From assembly GCA_023139255.1 (NCBI GenBank), contig JAGLNY010000156.1, positions 1-21,267 on the forward strand: a stretch of DNA of 21,267 bases, written 5' to 3'. A model generated the notes under the pieces. That model saw only the letters and a list, made by a program, of their open reading frames with translations, was not told the origin of the DNA and made no database searches. This stretch comes from Spirochaetales bacterium (GTDB lineage Bacteria > Spirochaetota > Spirochaetia > JABMQR01). A program made the position numbers and the translations under genes. Below are positions 1-8,506 of this stretch, piece by piece. Position 1 is the stretch's first letter. Each line of letters starts with the position of its first letter.

Positions 1-921
1 GGAAGTCACCATATCTGTTGCCATAAAAAAAGCACCAAGGATAAGTCCGCCACTGAAAAGGTTGAACCAAATCTCACCGTTGAAAAATCCAAAACCATAG
101 GATAATCCGCCGAAAATCCAGGTAAAAAGAATAAAACTTCCTAAATACGCAACTGGTATATGCCATGTAATAATTTTCTTAAAGAAAAGAAGGGCTGCAC
201 CAAGAATAAGTAATAATGCTGACACTTCACCAATACAACCCCCGCTATTTCCTACAAACAAATCAATATTTAACGGTTTTAGGACTATCCCCAGAGAATC
301 ATGGAAAAATCCAGCAATGTTCTCAGCAAAAACAGATACAGTGTATCCTGTTTTCTGTAAAAAGTCTGATGTACTTATCATACCTCCTGAATAGTCAAGC
401 ATACCAGTTTTAAATAACCCAAGAGGAGTTGCAGAAGATAAAGCATCAGGCATAGAGCTAAGGGCCGAAGGCTGTTTCCAGCTATTCATCCCACCAGTCC
501 AGGAAAAGAAAACAAATACACGTCCTGCCAGGGCAGGATTCATCCAATTACCGCCAAGACCACCAAAACTCCACTTAACCACGGCTATTGCAAAAACAGA
601 TGCAACTACCGGAATAAAAAGCGGAACAGCAGGCGGCATGTTAAAACCAATAAGCAGGCCTGTTAGTACAGCACTGCCATCAAATATTGTTTTTCTTTTA
701 AAAATTATATTTAGTACATACTCTGTAAGTACTGACGCCGCAATGGTTATCAGTAAAACAATGATAGACATATACCCAAAAGAGACGACACCCCAAATGC
801 CAGCTGGAATTAACGCAATTACTACAGTCCACATGATTTTCGCGGTGTTTTGTGAGGTTTTGATTTGCGGGGATGTTTCAATTATCAACTGTTTCTGAAT
901 CGTAATATTAGCTTCTCTCAA
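1..921 (-). CDS. rnfD: Rnf electron transport complex subunit D (RnfD), C-terminus outside the window
   Basis: Membrane subunit of the Rnf complex, which couples electron flow between ferredoxin and NAD to Na+ or H+ pumping in the inner membrane. The 307 visible codons read through without a stop and contain several hydrophobic helices. Recognisable RnfD motifs are SPQIKTSQNTAKIMW near residue 17, FDGSAVLTGLLIGFN near 80 and GNWMNPALAGRVFVFF near 124. DALSSATPL (residues 159-167) is the likely covalent FMN site, with Thr165 as acceptor; the commoner form has Gly where this has the second Ser. The start is TTG at 921, chosen because AAGGA lies 7 bases upstream inside the end of rnfC and no ATG occurs in frame before residue 30. 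It begins 2 bases after the rnfC stop, so the two are co-transcribed and probably translationally coupled. Identity is secure; the rest of the gene, and presumably rnfG/E/A/B, lie off the left edge. Confidence 0.93.
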   Translation of the reverse strand, partial: MREANITIQKQLIIETSPQIKTSQNTAKIMWTVVIALIPAGIWGVVSFGYMSIIVLLITIAASVLTEYVLNIIFKRKTIFDGSAVLTGLLIGFNMPPAVPLFIPVVASVFAIAVVKWSFGGLGGNWMNPALAGRVFVFFSWTGGMNSWKQPSALSSMPDALSSATPLGLFKTGMLDYSGGMISTSDFLQKTGYTVSVFAENIAGFFHDSLGIVLKPLNIDLFVGNSGGCIGEVSALLLILGAALLFFKKIITWHIPVAYLGSFILFTWIFGGLSYGFGFFNGEIWFNLFSGGLILGAFFMATDMVTS

Positions 922-923
922 TG

Positions 924-2246
924 TTATTTCCTTGCCATTTTCTTACCATATTTAAACCCGTGCACCAATGGAATTTTTGCAGGACAACTGTATGAGCAGC
1001 AACCACACTCTTTACAATCCATAAGATTAAGGGACATAGCATCACTGAATTTACTGTTATTAATAAACCTAAATAATCGTGTAGGCTGCAGTCCCATTGG
1101 GCAGACTGTTACACATTTTCCACAAGAAATACAAGCTGTCTCGGAGGAAAAATCAAGATCACTTTTTGTAAGAGCAAGGATTCCAGACATTCCTTTTGTC
1201 AATGGAGCCTCAAGATTAAAAAAGGCAAATCCCATCATGGGGCCGCCGGCAACTATTTTAGCCGGTTCCTCTTGAAATCCGCCGGCCGCATCAATCAACA
1301 CTTTTATTGGTGTTCCAACTAATGCCCTGAAATTTCCAGGGTTTTTTATTGCATTACCGCTAATTGTGACAACACGATCAATTACAGGTTTTCTTTTTGT
1401 AACAGCTTCATATATGGCGTAGGCAGTGCCTACATTGCTTACAATAGCTCCTATCTCAATAGGCAGGCCGCCTGAGGGAACTTCTCGACCGATTACTGCC
1501 TTAAGTAATTGTTTTTCATCACCTTGCGGATATTTCACACGAAGCGGCTGAATCTTAATGGGTAGTCGTTTTTCTTCAATTACTTGTTCAAATTTACGTG
1601 TGGCATTCATCTTATTTGCTTCAATTCCAATTATAATTTTTCCGGCACCAATAATTTTTGAGATAACTGAAATTCCAACAAGAATCTCTTCAGTATTCTC
1701 AAGCATAAGTCTATGATCTGCTGTCAGATATGGCTCACACTCTACTCCATTGATAACTAAATATTCCGCTTGTTTTCCTTTAGGGATATTAAATTTTACA
1801 TGTGCTGGAAATGCCGCCCCACCCATTCCAACTATTCCAGCATCCTTAATAATCTTTAAAAGCTCTTGTGGAGTGCTGCGTTCTAAAATATCTTTATCAA
1901 TATATGTGAATTCAGTCTGTGGTTCGGATATATCGTCTGTCTCAATAAAAACAGCATTTGTCTCAATTCCATTTGATAAAACAATGGGTTGAATATCTTG
2001 TACAGTTCCATAAACTGAAGAATGCACATCAGCAGAAATAAAACTTTCACCTGATCCGACCTTTTGTCCTGCAGATACAATATCACCCTTTTTTACACAA
2101 ACTACCGCAGGGGCTCCAAGATGCTGCGACATTGGGATTATAATAATTTCAGGTTTGGGTAAATTCTGTATTTTGGCAGTATCGGACAGAGATTTACGAG
2201 CGTGCGGATGAATACCGCCTTTTTTAAAAGACCGGATTTTCAGCAT
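924..2246 (-). CDS. rnfC: Rnf electron transport complex subunit C (RnfC)
   Basis: Peripheral cytoplasmic subunit of the Rnf complex, taken to be the NAD(H)-interacting module that passes electrons through iron-sulfur clusters to the membrane subunits. The 440-residue protein has the glycine-rich loop GIVGMGGAAFP (about 138-147), the NGVECEPYLTADHRLM stretch (166-181), an SLBB-like region, and two C-terminal 4Fe-4S sets: Cys372/375/378/382 and Cys411/414/417/421, each ending in CP. Its N-terminal GGIHPH motif (10-15) is also typical of RnfC. The ATG start is preceded by AAGGAG (2257-2262) at 10 bases. It is the first gene of a leftward rnfCD operon with a good promoter at 2283-2312. Length is normal for the compact RnfC form without a long Ala/Lys-rich tail. 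Confidence 0.95.
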   Translation of the reverse strand: MLKIRSFKKGGIHPHARKSLSDTAKIQNLPKPEIIIIPMSQHLGAPAVVCVKKGDIVSAGQKVGSGESFISADVHSSVYGTVQDIQPIVLSNGIETNAVFIETDDISEPQTEFTYIDKDILERSTPQELLKIIKDAGIVGMGGAAFPAHVKFNIPKGKQAEYLVINGVECEPYLTADHRLMLENTEEILVGISVISKIIGAGKIIIGIEANKMNATRKFEQVIEEKRLPIKIQPLRVKYPQGDEKQLLKAVIGREVPSGGLPIEIGAIVSNVGTAYAIYEAVTKRKPVIDRVVTISGNAIKNPGNFRALVGTPIKVLIDAAGGFQEEPAKIVAGGPMMGFAFFNLEAPLTKGMSGILALTKSDLDFSSETACISCGKCVTVCPMGLQPTRLFRFINNSKFSDAMSLNLMDCKECGCCSYSCPAKIPLVHGFKYGKKMARK

Positions 2247-2282
2247 GTAAATTAAACTCCTTGATATGCCATATTTCGCATT

Positions 2283-2312
2283 ATTATATATGAATGTTCA
2301 GAAAAATGTAAA
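2283..2312 (-). promoter_or_regulatory. Predicted sigma-70-type promoter of rnfCD
   Basis: On the minus strand the -35 box TTTACA (2307-2312) is separated by 18 bases from a perfect -10 box TATAAT (2283-2288). The predicted start of transcription is near 2276, leaving a leader of about 30 bases that carries the AAGGAG ribosome binding site of rnfC. Confidence 0.6.
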
Positions 2313-2392
2313 CATCATTGATTTTTAAAATTTACATCAAGTCCGACAGACTCCGGATATAGTTAAGAATGATACAATTTGCTGAAAAAGTA

Positions 2393-2419
2393 TTTTCAAT
2401 ATCAAAATGAAAGTATAAT
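2393..2419 (+). promoter_or_regulatory. Predicted promoter directly abutting the ATPase gene
   Basis: A perfect TATAAT (2414-2419) lies 9 bases before the ATG at 2429. The -35 element is poor (TTTTCA at 2393-2398, spacer 15). Transcription from this -10 box would start at about 2426, leaving essentially no untranslated leader. The -10 box is clear, but the promoter as a whole is a prediction. Confidence 0.4.
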
Positions 2420-2428
2420 ATAGCGATA

Positions 2429-3286
2429 ATGAATAAAATCATTCGATATACAGTTTGGAAACTCCGTGGTAGAAAAGTATATGCACTGGTTGGCCGTAGT
2501 GGAACTGGAAAAAGTTTTAGATCTAAATTAGTAGCTGAAAAGTATGGTATTGAATTAATTATTGATGACGGTCTGCTTATTCGTGGTGATAAAATAATTG
2601 CCGGGAAATCTGCAAAAAAGGAAAAAGTGTTTTTAAAAGCTATTAAAACAGCACTTTTCGATGAAGAGCTTCACCGTAATGAGGTTAAAACAGCACTTCA
2701 GAATGAAGATTTTAAACGAATACTGATTATTGGAACTTCAGAGCGAATGATATTAAAAATATCGTCCCGTCTAAAACTTCCGGAATCTGAAAAAATATTT
2801 AAAATTGAAGATTTTGCCAGTCAGAAAGAGATTGAAACTGCAATTAGGATTCGAAATAGTGAGGGGAAACATGTAATTCCTGTGCCAACAATCGAAATTA
2901 CAAGAAATTATCCTCATATTGTGTACGATTCACTTAGAATATTTCTAAAAAGAAGATTGTCTGTTCCCTGGAATAAAAAAGTTTTTGAGAAAACTATTGT
3001 AAGACCTGAATTTGGCAGGCGCGGTAAAATCACCATGTCAGAGGCTGCATTAACCCAAATGGTTGTACATTGTCTTGATGAATTTGATGATAAAATCCGG
3101 GTTAAGAAAGTTATCGCAAAAATAGAATCAGCCGGATATAATTTAAATATTAAATTAAGAATGCCAATCAAACTCCAGATCTCCGGTACATTGATTGAAT
3201 TACAGCGATATATAGCAGATAGTCTTGAACGCTATGGCGGTGTTTTTGTAACCGAAGTTAATATTGAAGTTGATGACTGGTCATAA
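2429..3286 (+). CDS. P-loop ATPase with C-terminal Asp23/Gls24-like domain
   Basis: Predicted cytoplasmic 285-residue nucleotide-binding protein of unknown role. A Walker A motif GRSGTGKS (22-29) opens an N-terminal P-loop domain; a hydrophobic strand RILIIGTS (97-104) may be its later core strand, but I cannot name a sure Walker B acid. From about residue 197 (GRRGKITMSEAALTQMV) to the end, the alternating beta/alpha pattern closing in VFVTEVNIEVDD resembles the Asp23/Gls24 (DUF322) fold known from Gram-positive envelope-stress proteins. I recall similar ATPase/Asp23 fusions in clostridia and spirochaetes but cannot verify that here. The start is ATG at 2429: the frame upstream has only non-start codons back to a TGA at 2408. 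There is no ribosome binding site, consistent with a leaderless mRNA. It is divergent from rnfC and convergent with pcnB, so it is probably monocistronic. That it is a real gene is near certain; the function is unknown. Confidence 0.85.
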   Translation: MNKIIRYTVWKLRGRKVYALVGRSGTGKSFRSKLVAEKYGIELIIDDGLLIRGDKIIAGKSAKKEKVFLKAIKTALFDEELHRNEVKTALQNEDFKRILIIGTSERMILKISSRLKLPESEKIFKIEDFASQKEIETAIRIRNSEGKHVIPVPTIEITRNYPHIVYDSLRIFLKRRLSVPWNKKVFEKTIVRPEFGRRGKITMSEAALTQMVVHCLDEFDDKIRVKKVIAKIESAGYNLNIKLRMPIKLQISGTLIELQRYIADSLERYGGVFVTEVNIEVDDWS

Positions 3287-3317
3287 GTTATGAATAATTC
3301 TGAAAGAGCAAAATATC

Positions 3318-4538
3318 TCATTTGGTAACAGGCTTAATTCTACTTTTATTTGTTCTTTTTCGAGCTGAAGCATTCCTGCTTTTACGATTTAAAGCTGGAA
3401 CAGATGTACTTTGTTTTCTTACCGCATTTTTTGGTATTTTAATATTCTCCCTTTTAAACAGCAGCGCAACTGTTTTTTCTATTTCATAATTTGGCGGTGT
3501 AATGGGTGTAATCAACTGCTTTATTTGTTTAAAAATATCCTTAAATAACTCATGGCTATTTTCATACTCATCAGGAAATGAAAGAAACGGATCAATCAAG
3601 GCCGCAATCATTCTGCTTTTATTAACACCAAATAACTCTATTTCACTATGTTTCCTCAAACTTGAAGCTTCGACATTTTCATTCGTAGCAGCATTTGTTA
3701 TTTCCAGATCAAGGTCATGTAAAGAACTAAAGAAATCTGTGTAAAGAGAAGTCTTTCGTCCTTTGTTGAGAGCTTCTGACAAAACGGGTAACATGTGTTC
3801 AAATAATCCGAAGACATGAAGTTTCTTAATAATGCTGTAGGAATATCCACTTTGCAGTATTTTGAAAATTTCTTCAGTCATTCTTGAACTGGAACAGGTT
3901 TTCATTTCATTTGTATGTTTTTTAATTGATAACCTAAGTCGATACGGCATGGAAAAGCCAGTCGTTCCAGAATATTTAATGCATCTTATCATCCGTACCG
4001 GATCTTCTATGAATGTAATAGAAAGTGGAATAATAGAACGAACACGCTTTTCTCTTATATCCTTCATAGCATTGGTAAAATCAAAAACTTGCTCTTCCAT
4101 AGGATCATAATATAAACTATTAATTGAGAAATCTCTTCTAATGGAATCTTCTTCAATAGTTCCATATATATTATGTTCACCAAGTTTTCCTTGATCCGCG
4201 GATCTAAAAGTTGAGACTTCAAAAATTTTTTCCTGAAAATAGATGTGTGCCAGTTTGAATCTTCGGCCGATAATACGCGAATTCCAGAAAAGTTTTCGAA
4301 TCTGCTTTGGAAATGCATTTGTAGCAATATCAAAATCTTTCGGTTGTTTGCCAATAAGCAGATCGCGTACAGCACCCCCAACAATGAAAGCATCAAATCC
4401 ATTGCGTTTCAGTTTTTCAATAATTTTTACAGCATTCGGGTCCAATTTATTTCTTGGTATCCCATGCTCATTCCCGGTATATATATGAGCTGTTGTAACT
4501 CTTTTACCATGTTTGTTAATTTTAGATCTTTTCAGCAT
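3318..4538 (-). CDS. pcnB: Poly(A) polymerase-type nucleotidyltransferase (PcnB family)
   Basis: Class II nucleotidyltransferase (pol beta superfamily) expected to add 3' poly(A) tails to RNA and so mark it for decay. The 406-residue protein has GGAVRDLLIG (54-63), the two catalytic acids in DFD (68-70), and RRDFSINSL (134-142). GRRFKLAH (91-98), in place of the TG..HGT motif of CCA enzymes, is the signature I use to call poly(A) polymerase rather than CCA-adding enzyme; a separate CCA-type gene at 16513 supports this. A strongly basic tail (about 380-406) probably helps bind RNA. The N-terminus carries about 30 extra basic residues before the core, as in PcnB. ATG start at 4538 with only a weak Shine-Dalgarno. 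It ends 31 bases from the convergent ATPase gene. A strong promoter lies at 4572-4601. Confidence 0.88.
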   Translation of the reverse strand: MLKRSKINKHGKRVTTAHIYTGNEHGIPRNKLDPNAVKIIEKLKRNGFDAFIVGGAVRDLLIGKQPKDFDIATNAFPKQIRKLFWNSRIIGRRFKLAHIYFQEKIFEVSTFRSADQGKLGEHNIYGTIEEDSIRRDFSINSLYYDPMEEQVFDFTNAMKDIREKRVRSIIPLSITFIEDPVRMIRCIKYSGTTGFSMPYRLRLSIKKHTNEMKTCSSSRMTEEIFKILQSGYSYSIIKKLHVFGLFEHMLPVLSEALNKGRKTSLYTDFFSSLHDLDLEITNAATNENVEASSLRKHSEIELFGVNKSRMIAALIDPFLSFPDEYENSHELFKDIFKQIKQLITPITPPNYEIEKTVALLFKRENIKIPKNAVRKQSTSVPALNRKSRNASARKRTNKSRIKPVTK

Positions 4539-4571
4539 TAATTAATTCACTTTAAATTTTTAATTTATGTT

Positions 4572-4601
4572 ATTATACCAATTTGTATTTAATTTATACA
4601 A
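4572..4601 (-). promoter_or_regulatory. Predicted extended -10 promoter of pcnB, overlapped by an inverted repeat
   Basis: On the minus strand TTGTAT (4596-4601), an 18-base spacer and TATAAT (4572-4577) preceded by TG one base upstream (TGGTATAAT) make a good promoter. The arms TTGTAT (4583-4588) and ATACAA (4596-4601) form a perfect 6-bp inverted repeat with a 7-base spacer covering the -35 box, which could be an operator or could be chance in AT-rich DNA. Confidence 0.55.
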
Positions 4602-4628
4602 TGAAAATAAGTTGAATTTTCGTTGATG

Positions 4629-4657
4629 TTGCTGATATTTCCGTAATATTGTATAGT
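4629..4657 (+). promoter_or_regulatory. Predicted promoter of hisS and the helicase gene
   Basis: TTGCTG (4629-4634), a 17-base spacer and TATAGT (4652-4657) place the transcription start near 4664. This removes an upstream in-frame TTG (4649) from the message and supports the ATG at 4694 as the hisS start. Confidence 0.45.
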
Positions 4658-4693
4658 TTTTACATTATAATCACCAAAAACCAGAGGTATTCA

Positions 4694-6019
4694 ATGCAAA
4701 TAAATCCGCGTATCTTAAAAGGTTTCCGAGACTCCCTGCCTGAACAGGAAATTATCAGAAGAGATATGTTTCATAATCTTGAAAAAACTTTCAGATCATA
4801 TGGTTTTATGCCGATTGACACTCCTGCACTTGAATATAAAGATGTTCTACTAGGTAAAGGAGGCGGTGAAACTGATAAACAGGTATATGAGTTTACTGAC
4901 AAAGGAAATCGGGAAGTAGCTCTTCGTTTTGATCTTACTGTTCCTTTTGCCAGATTTATGGCTATGCATTCAAAAACTGTCAACCTGCCATTCAAGCGTT
5001 ATCATATGGCAAAAGTATGGCGTGGTGAAAACACACAAAAAGGCAGGTACCGGGAATTTTATCAATGTGATTTTGATATCGTCGGTCTGGATAATGCTTC
5101 TTCAGATTTTGAGATACTTCTGCTTATTATGGACTCTCTTAAGAATCTCGGGATAGAGGATTTTACCATTCACTTATCCCACAGAGGCCTTTTAAATGCA
5201 TTTCTCTCCCATGAAGGCATCTCTGAAAAATCTGTTGAGATACTGAGATGTGTAGATAAACTTAAAAAAGCCGGAACAAAAACAACAAAGAACATGCTTG
5301 AGATGCTTGTAGGATCTGAAAAGACTAAAAAGATTCTTGAATATATCACAACAGGTCATGATGATCCGTTAAATAAAGGCAGTATACTTGATAACTTGAT
5401 TAAGCTCTCCGGCGGTCCTTCAAAACACTCAAAAAGGCTTCAGGATATAATAAAATTTTTGCATGGTTCTGGAAAACAGGATAAAGTAATTCTCGACCCT
5501 TCAATTACCAGGGGGCTGGACTACTATACCGGAGTAGTGTTTGAAACATTTCTCAATCCCCTCCCCGGAATAGGATCAATTTGCTCAGGAGGTAGATACA
5601 ATGACCTTGCCTCCCTCTACACAAGAGAGCAAATACCTGGTGTTGGTGCCTCAATTGGACTGGACAGATTATTGGCAGCTATAACTGAACCGGAAATGAA
5701 AGAAACTCTGACTATACATGAGAAAATTCATTCTGATGTAATGATATTTTGCATGGATGAGTCCCTGGCAGGGTACTACGCAAAGATCGCAGATTGTTTC
5801 AGGAAAAAAGGAATAAAAGTAGATATTTTTCATGCAAAAAAGAAATTAGTACAGCAGTTCAAGTATGCTGAAAAAAAGCAAATTGGGTTTGCCGTAATTG
5901 CAGGAGGTAATGAATTTAACAATAACACAATCAATATGAAAAACCTGAAAACATTTGAAGAAATTAAAGACATTTCTGTAGAGAAAGCTATTACCTTAAT
6001 AAAGAATAAAAAACTATGA
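4694..6019 (+). CDS. hisS: Histidyl-tRNA synthetase
   Basis: Class II aminoacyl-tRNA synthetase that charges tRNA-His in the cytoplasm. The 441-residue product begins MQINPRILKGFRD, the usual HisRS opening. It has motif 2 as WRGENTQKGRYREFYQCDFD (about 109-128), the histidine-specific RGLDYYTG (273-280), motif 3 GVGASIGLDRLL, and a C-terminal anticodon-binding domain from about residue 335. An activating HisZ paralogue is unlikely because the catalytic motifs are intact. ATG at 4694 is chosen over the upstream TTG at 4649 because AGAGGT lies 5 bases before it and the predicted promoter starts downstream of the TTG. Motif 2 reads like the eukaryote/archaeal-type HisRS rather than the E. coli FRHERPQ type. 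The gene overlaps the helicase gene by ATGA, so the two form one operon. Confidence 0.95.
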   Translation: MQINPRILKGFRDSLPEQEIIRRDMFHNLEKTFRSYGFMPIDTPALEYKDVLLGKGGGETDKQVYEFTDKGNREVALRFDLTVPFARFMAMHSKTVNLPFKRYHMAKVWRGENTQKGRYREFYQCDFDIVGLDNASSDFEILLLIMDSLKNLGIEDFTIHLSHRGLLNAFLSHEGISEKSVEILRCVDKLKKAGTKTTKNMLEMLVGSEKTKKILEYITTGHDDPLNKGSILDNLIKLSGGPSKHSKRLQDIIKFLHGSGKQDKVILDPSITRGLDYYTGVVFETFLNPLPGIGSICSGGRYNDLASLYTREQIPGVGASIGLDRLLAAITEPEMKETLTIHEKIHSDVMIFCMDESLAGYYAKIADCFRKKGIKVDIFHAKKKLVQQFKYAEKKQIGFAVIAGGNEFNNNTINMKNLKTFEEIKDISVEKAITLIKNKKL

Positions 6020-8505
6020 ATCCACATGAACTTCCAATTTACCAGCAGCGTGAAAGAATAATTAAAGAATTACTTAATAATAATGTTATTGTGGTTGAGA
6101 GTCCTACCGGTTCTGGTAAAACTACCCAAATACCATTAATTTTGCATCAATATGGGTTTTCTAAAACCGGTATTATTGGGGTCACTCAACCAAGACGTAT
6201 TGCTGCAGTTTCCGTTTGTGAATATATTGCAAAGCAACTTGATTCCAGTATTCCGGGAATAGCTGGTTATAAAATGCGCTTTTTGGATATTACAAATCCT
6301 GATACTGTACTGAAAATTATGACGGATGGAATATTGCTTCAAGAACTTAAAGCAGATAGATTATTATCGAAGTATTCCGTAATAATGGTGGATGAAGCTC
6401 ATGAAAGGAGCCTGAATATTGATTTCATTCTCGGGCTGCTTAAACAAGTCTTAAGTGAGAGACCGGATTTCAAGGTAATAATATCTTCAGCAACAATTAA
6501 TGCCGGTATTTTCTCAAATTATTTTGATGGATGCCCTATTATTCATATTGATGCCCGAATATATCCAGTTGATATCAGATATAAACCGTTACCCTATAAC
6601 GATAATCCTGAAATACTTATTGACTATATTGCCGATATTGTTCAGAGAAGGATTAGAGAGACTCCTGATGGTGATATTCTTATCTTTCTTCCCGGCGAAA
6701 AATTGATAACAAATTGTGTCTATAAGCTGGATGATATGGATAAAAAGAGGAATCTGTTTATCCTTCCACTATTTGGAAGATTGCCGAAAGAAGAACAGGA
6801 ACGAGTTTTTATTGAGACACCGAAAGGAATGCAAAAGATAGTTATTGCAACAAATATTGCTGAAACAAGTATAACAATAGATAATATTAAGACAGTTATT
6901 GATTCAGGTCTGGCAAAATTAAATTATTACAATCCAAGAACTTTTACCTCGTCTCTCATAGAAAGTCCTATATCAAAAGCATCATGTAACCAACGGAAGG
7001 GACGAGCCGGGAGAACTTCTCCCGGTGTTTGTTACAGAATGTATGACAAAAATGATTTTAATAACAGACCAATGTATACACCGGAAGAGATAAAAAGAAC
7101 TGACTTGTCAGAAGTAGTTTTACGAATGGCAGAATTGGAAATTACTGATTTTGAATCTTTTGATTTCATTACTCACCCTGGTCAGGCAGGTATATCAAGT
7201 GCTGTAGAAACTCTCAGATTATTAAATGCTATTGATACAGAAAACAAATTAACCACAACCGGAGAAATGATGGTTAAGTTCCCCCTGCTTCCCCGATTCT
7301 CCCGAATAATCGTTGAAGCAATAATAAAGTATCATGACGTCCTTGAAGAAACAATTATTGCTGCGTCTTTCCTGTCTGCACGATCCCCATTCACACTTCC
7401 TGCAGGAGAGGAAATAGAGGCCAGGCACGCACATCATACGTTCAGTTCTGAAAGCGGAGATTTTCTAACATATGTTTCCCTTTTCAATAGTTACAGAAAA
7501 TTAGCTCAGATATCAAAAAAAGAAAAGTTTTGTAAAGCAAACTATCTTGAAAAGCAGACCATGGATGAATTAGTTAATATAGTTGAACAACTTATAGAAA
7601 TTGTATCAGAAATGGGGATCCCTATTTTATCCGGTGGATCTGTGCATGATTATTTGTGCTCTGTGGCTTCAGGACTTATTCAATTTGTTTGTGTTAAAAC
7701 TGGAAAAAATGTATTTAGAAGTCTCACAACAGATAAGATACATATTCATCCAGGATCAATTATGTTTAGGAAATCCCCTTCTTTTATTGTTGCCGGGGAG
7801 ATCGTAAGAACCAGCCGGATGTTTGCAAGGTCAGTTTCCGCACTTAAAAAGGACTGGCTTGCTGAAATCCATAAAGATCTGGCAGCAAAGCTCCTCCCTG
7901 ACAGACAACTTTCTAAGACAGAAGTAAGGGAAAACACTAAAAAGGATGATAAGAAGCAGAAAGGTATCTTATTATTTCAAAAAAGATATCCAGTTGAGCC
8001 CTATAAAAAAAATAAAAAACTTGTTGTAATACCCTTTGAAGATTTACGGAAAAATTTTAGTCTTTTTACTCAGGACAGAAAAAAATATAATCATCTACGT
8101 TTGAAAGTTACTTATAGATCGTTTACATTTCATACTGGTGACCGGCTTGCAAGTATTATGAAAGCAATACCCTTCATGAAACCCGAAAACGGAATTTTCG
8201 AGACCCCTCCACAGGGAACATTTGATCCCGCCAATGATCCACGCATTCTTATAGATAATTTGTCATTATTACTTAGTTTTTGTCGAATTAAGAGAAATAG
8301 TAAAGTATTGGGTTTTATAACTTTAGAAAATGATATGAAAGGAACATTCTGGTTTAAAAATGTTAAAAGCTTTCATACAGCCATTGATATCGGGCTTTTT
8401 AGCCTGGAAATGCTTGCAGATATTATTACTGAGAAACTTGATAAAGAGCTTCATGCCATTTTAAATGAAACCTATCGAAAAATGAATATGGTATTTGAAT
8501 CATAA
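6016..8505 (+). CDS. hrpA: DEAH-box ATP-dependent RNA helicase, HrpA-like
   Basis: Superfamily 2 RNA helicase of 829 residues. The core is complete: Walker A TGSGKT (31-36), motif Ia QPRRIAA (58-64), DEAH (126-129), SAT (158-160), FLPGE (224-228), ATNIAETSITI (278-288) and QRKGRAGR (326-333), then the winged-helix/ratchet (HA2-like) region. NQRKGRAGR followed by a KRTDLSEVVLRM stretch is closer to HrpA and eukaryotic Prp helicases than to HrpB, although the length is nearer to HrpB; E. coli HrpA is about 1300 residues. The last 200 or so residues are lysine-rich, then globular, and I do not recognise them. HrpA relatives act in mRNA processing and rescue of stalled ribosomes. The ATG overlaps the hisS stop and has no Shine-Dalgarno of its own, pointing to coupled translation. 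It ends 1 base from convergent aroB. Confidence 0.88.
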   Translation: MNPHELPIYQQRERIIKELLNNNVIVVESPTGSGKTTQIPLILHQYGFSKTGIIGVTQPRRIAAVSVCEYIAKQLDSSIPGIAGYKMRFLDITNPDTVLKIMTDGILLQELKADRLLSKYSVIMVDEAHERSLNIDFILGLLKQVLSERPDFKVIISSATINAGIFSNYFDGCPIIHIDARIYPVDIRYKPLPYNDNPEILIDYIADIVQRRIRETPDGDILIFLPGEKLITNCVYKLDDMDKKRNLFILPLFGRLPKEEQERVFIETPKGMQKIVIATNIAETSITIDNIKTVIDSGLAKLNYYNPRTFTSSLIESPISKASCNQRKGRAGRTSPGVCYRMYDKNDFNNRPMYTPEEIKRTDLSEVVLRMAELEITDFESFDFITHPGQAGISSAVETLRLLNAIDTENKLTTTGEMMVKFPLLPRFSRIIVEAIIKYHDVLEETIIAASFLSARSPFTLPAGEEIEARHAHHTFSSESGDFLTYVSLFNSYRKLAQISKKEKFCKANYLEKQTMDELVNIVEQLIEIVSEMGIPILSGGSVHDYLCSVASGLIQFVCVKTGKNVFRSLTTDKIHIHPGSIMFRKSPSFIVAGEIVRTSRMFARSVSALKKDWLAEIHKDLAAKLLPDRQLSKTEVRENTKKDDKKQKGILLFQKRYPVEPYKKNKKLVVIPFEDLRKNFSLFTQDRKKYNHLRLKVTYRSFTFHTGDRLASIMKAIPFMKPENGIFETPPQGTFDPANDPRILIDNLSLLLSFCRIKRNSKVLGFITLENDMKGTFWFKNVKSFHTAIDIGLFSLEMLADIITEKLDKELHAILNETYRKMNMVFES

Positions 8506-8506
8506 A

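Noticed and set aside
865..1275. 136-codon plus-strand frame opposite rnfC
   Set aside because: Antisense to strongly conserved RnfC cluster-binding sequence, crosses the rnfC/rnfD junction, and has no recognisable protein features.
4064..4402. 112-codon frame inside pcnB on the same strand
   Set aside because: It is the frame-shifted shadow of the catalytic PcnB region, which is intact in the main frame.
4649..4693. In-frame TTG extension of hisS
   Set aside because: It adds residues not typical of HisRS, has no ribosome binding site, and lies upstream of the predicted transcription start; ATG 4694 has AGAGGT.
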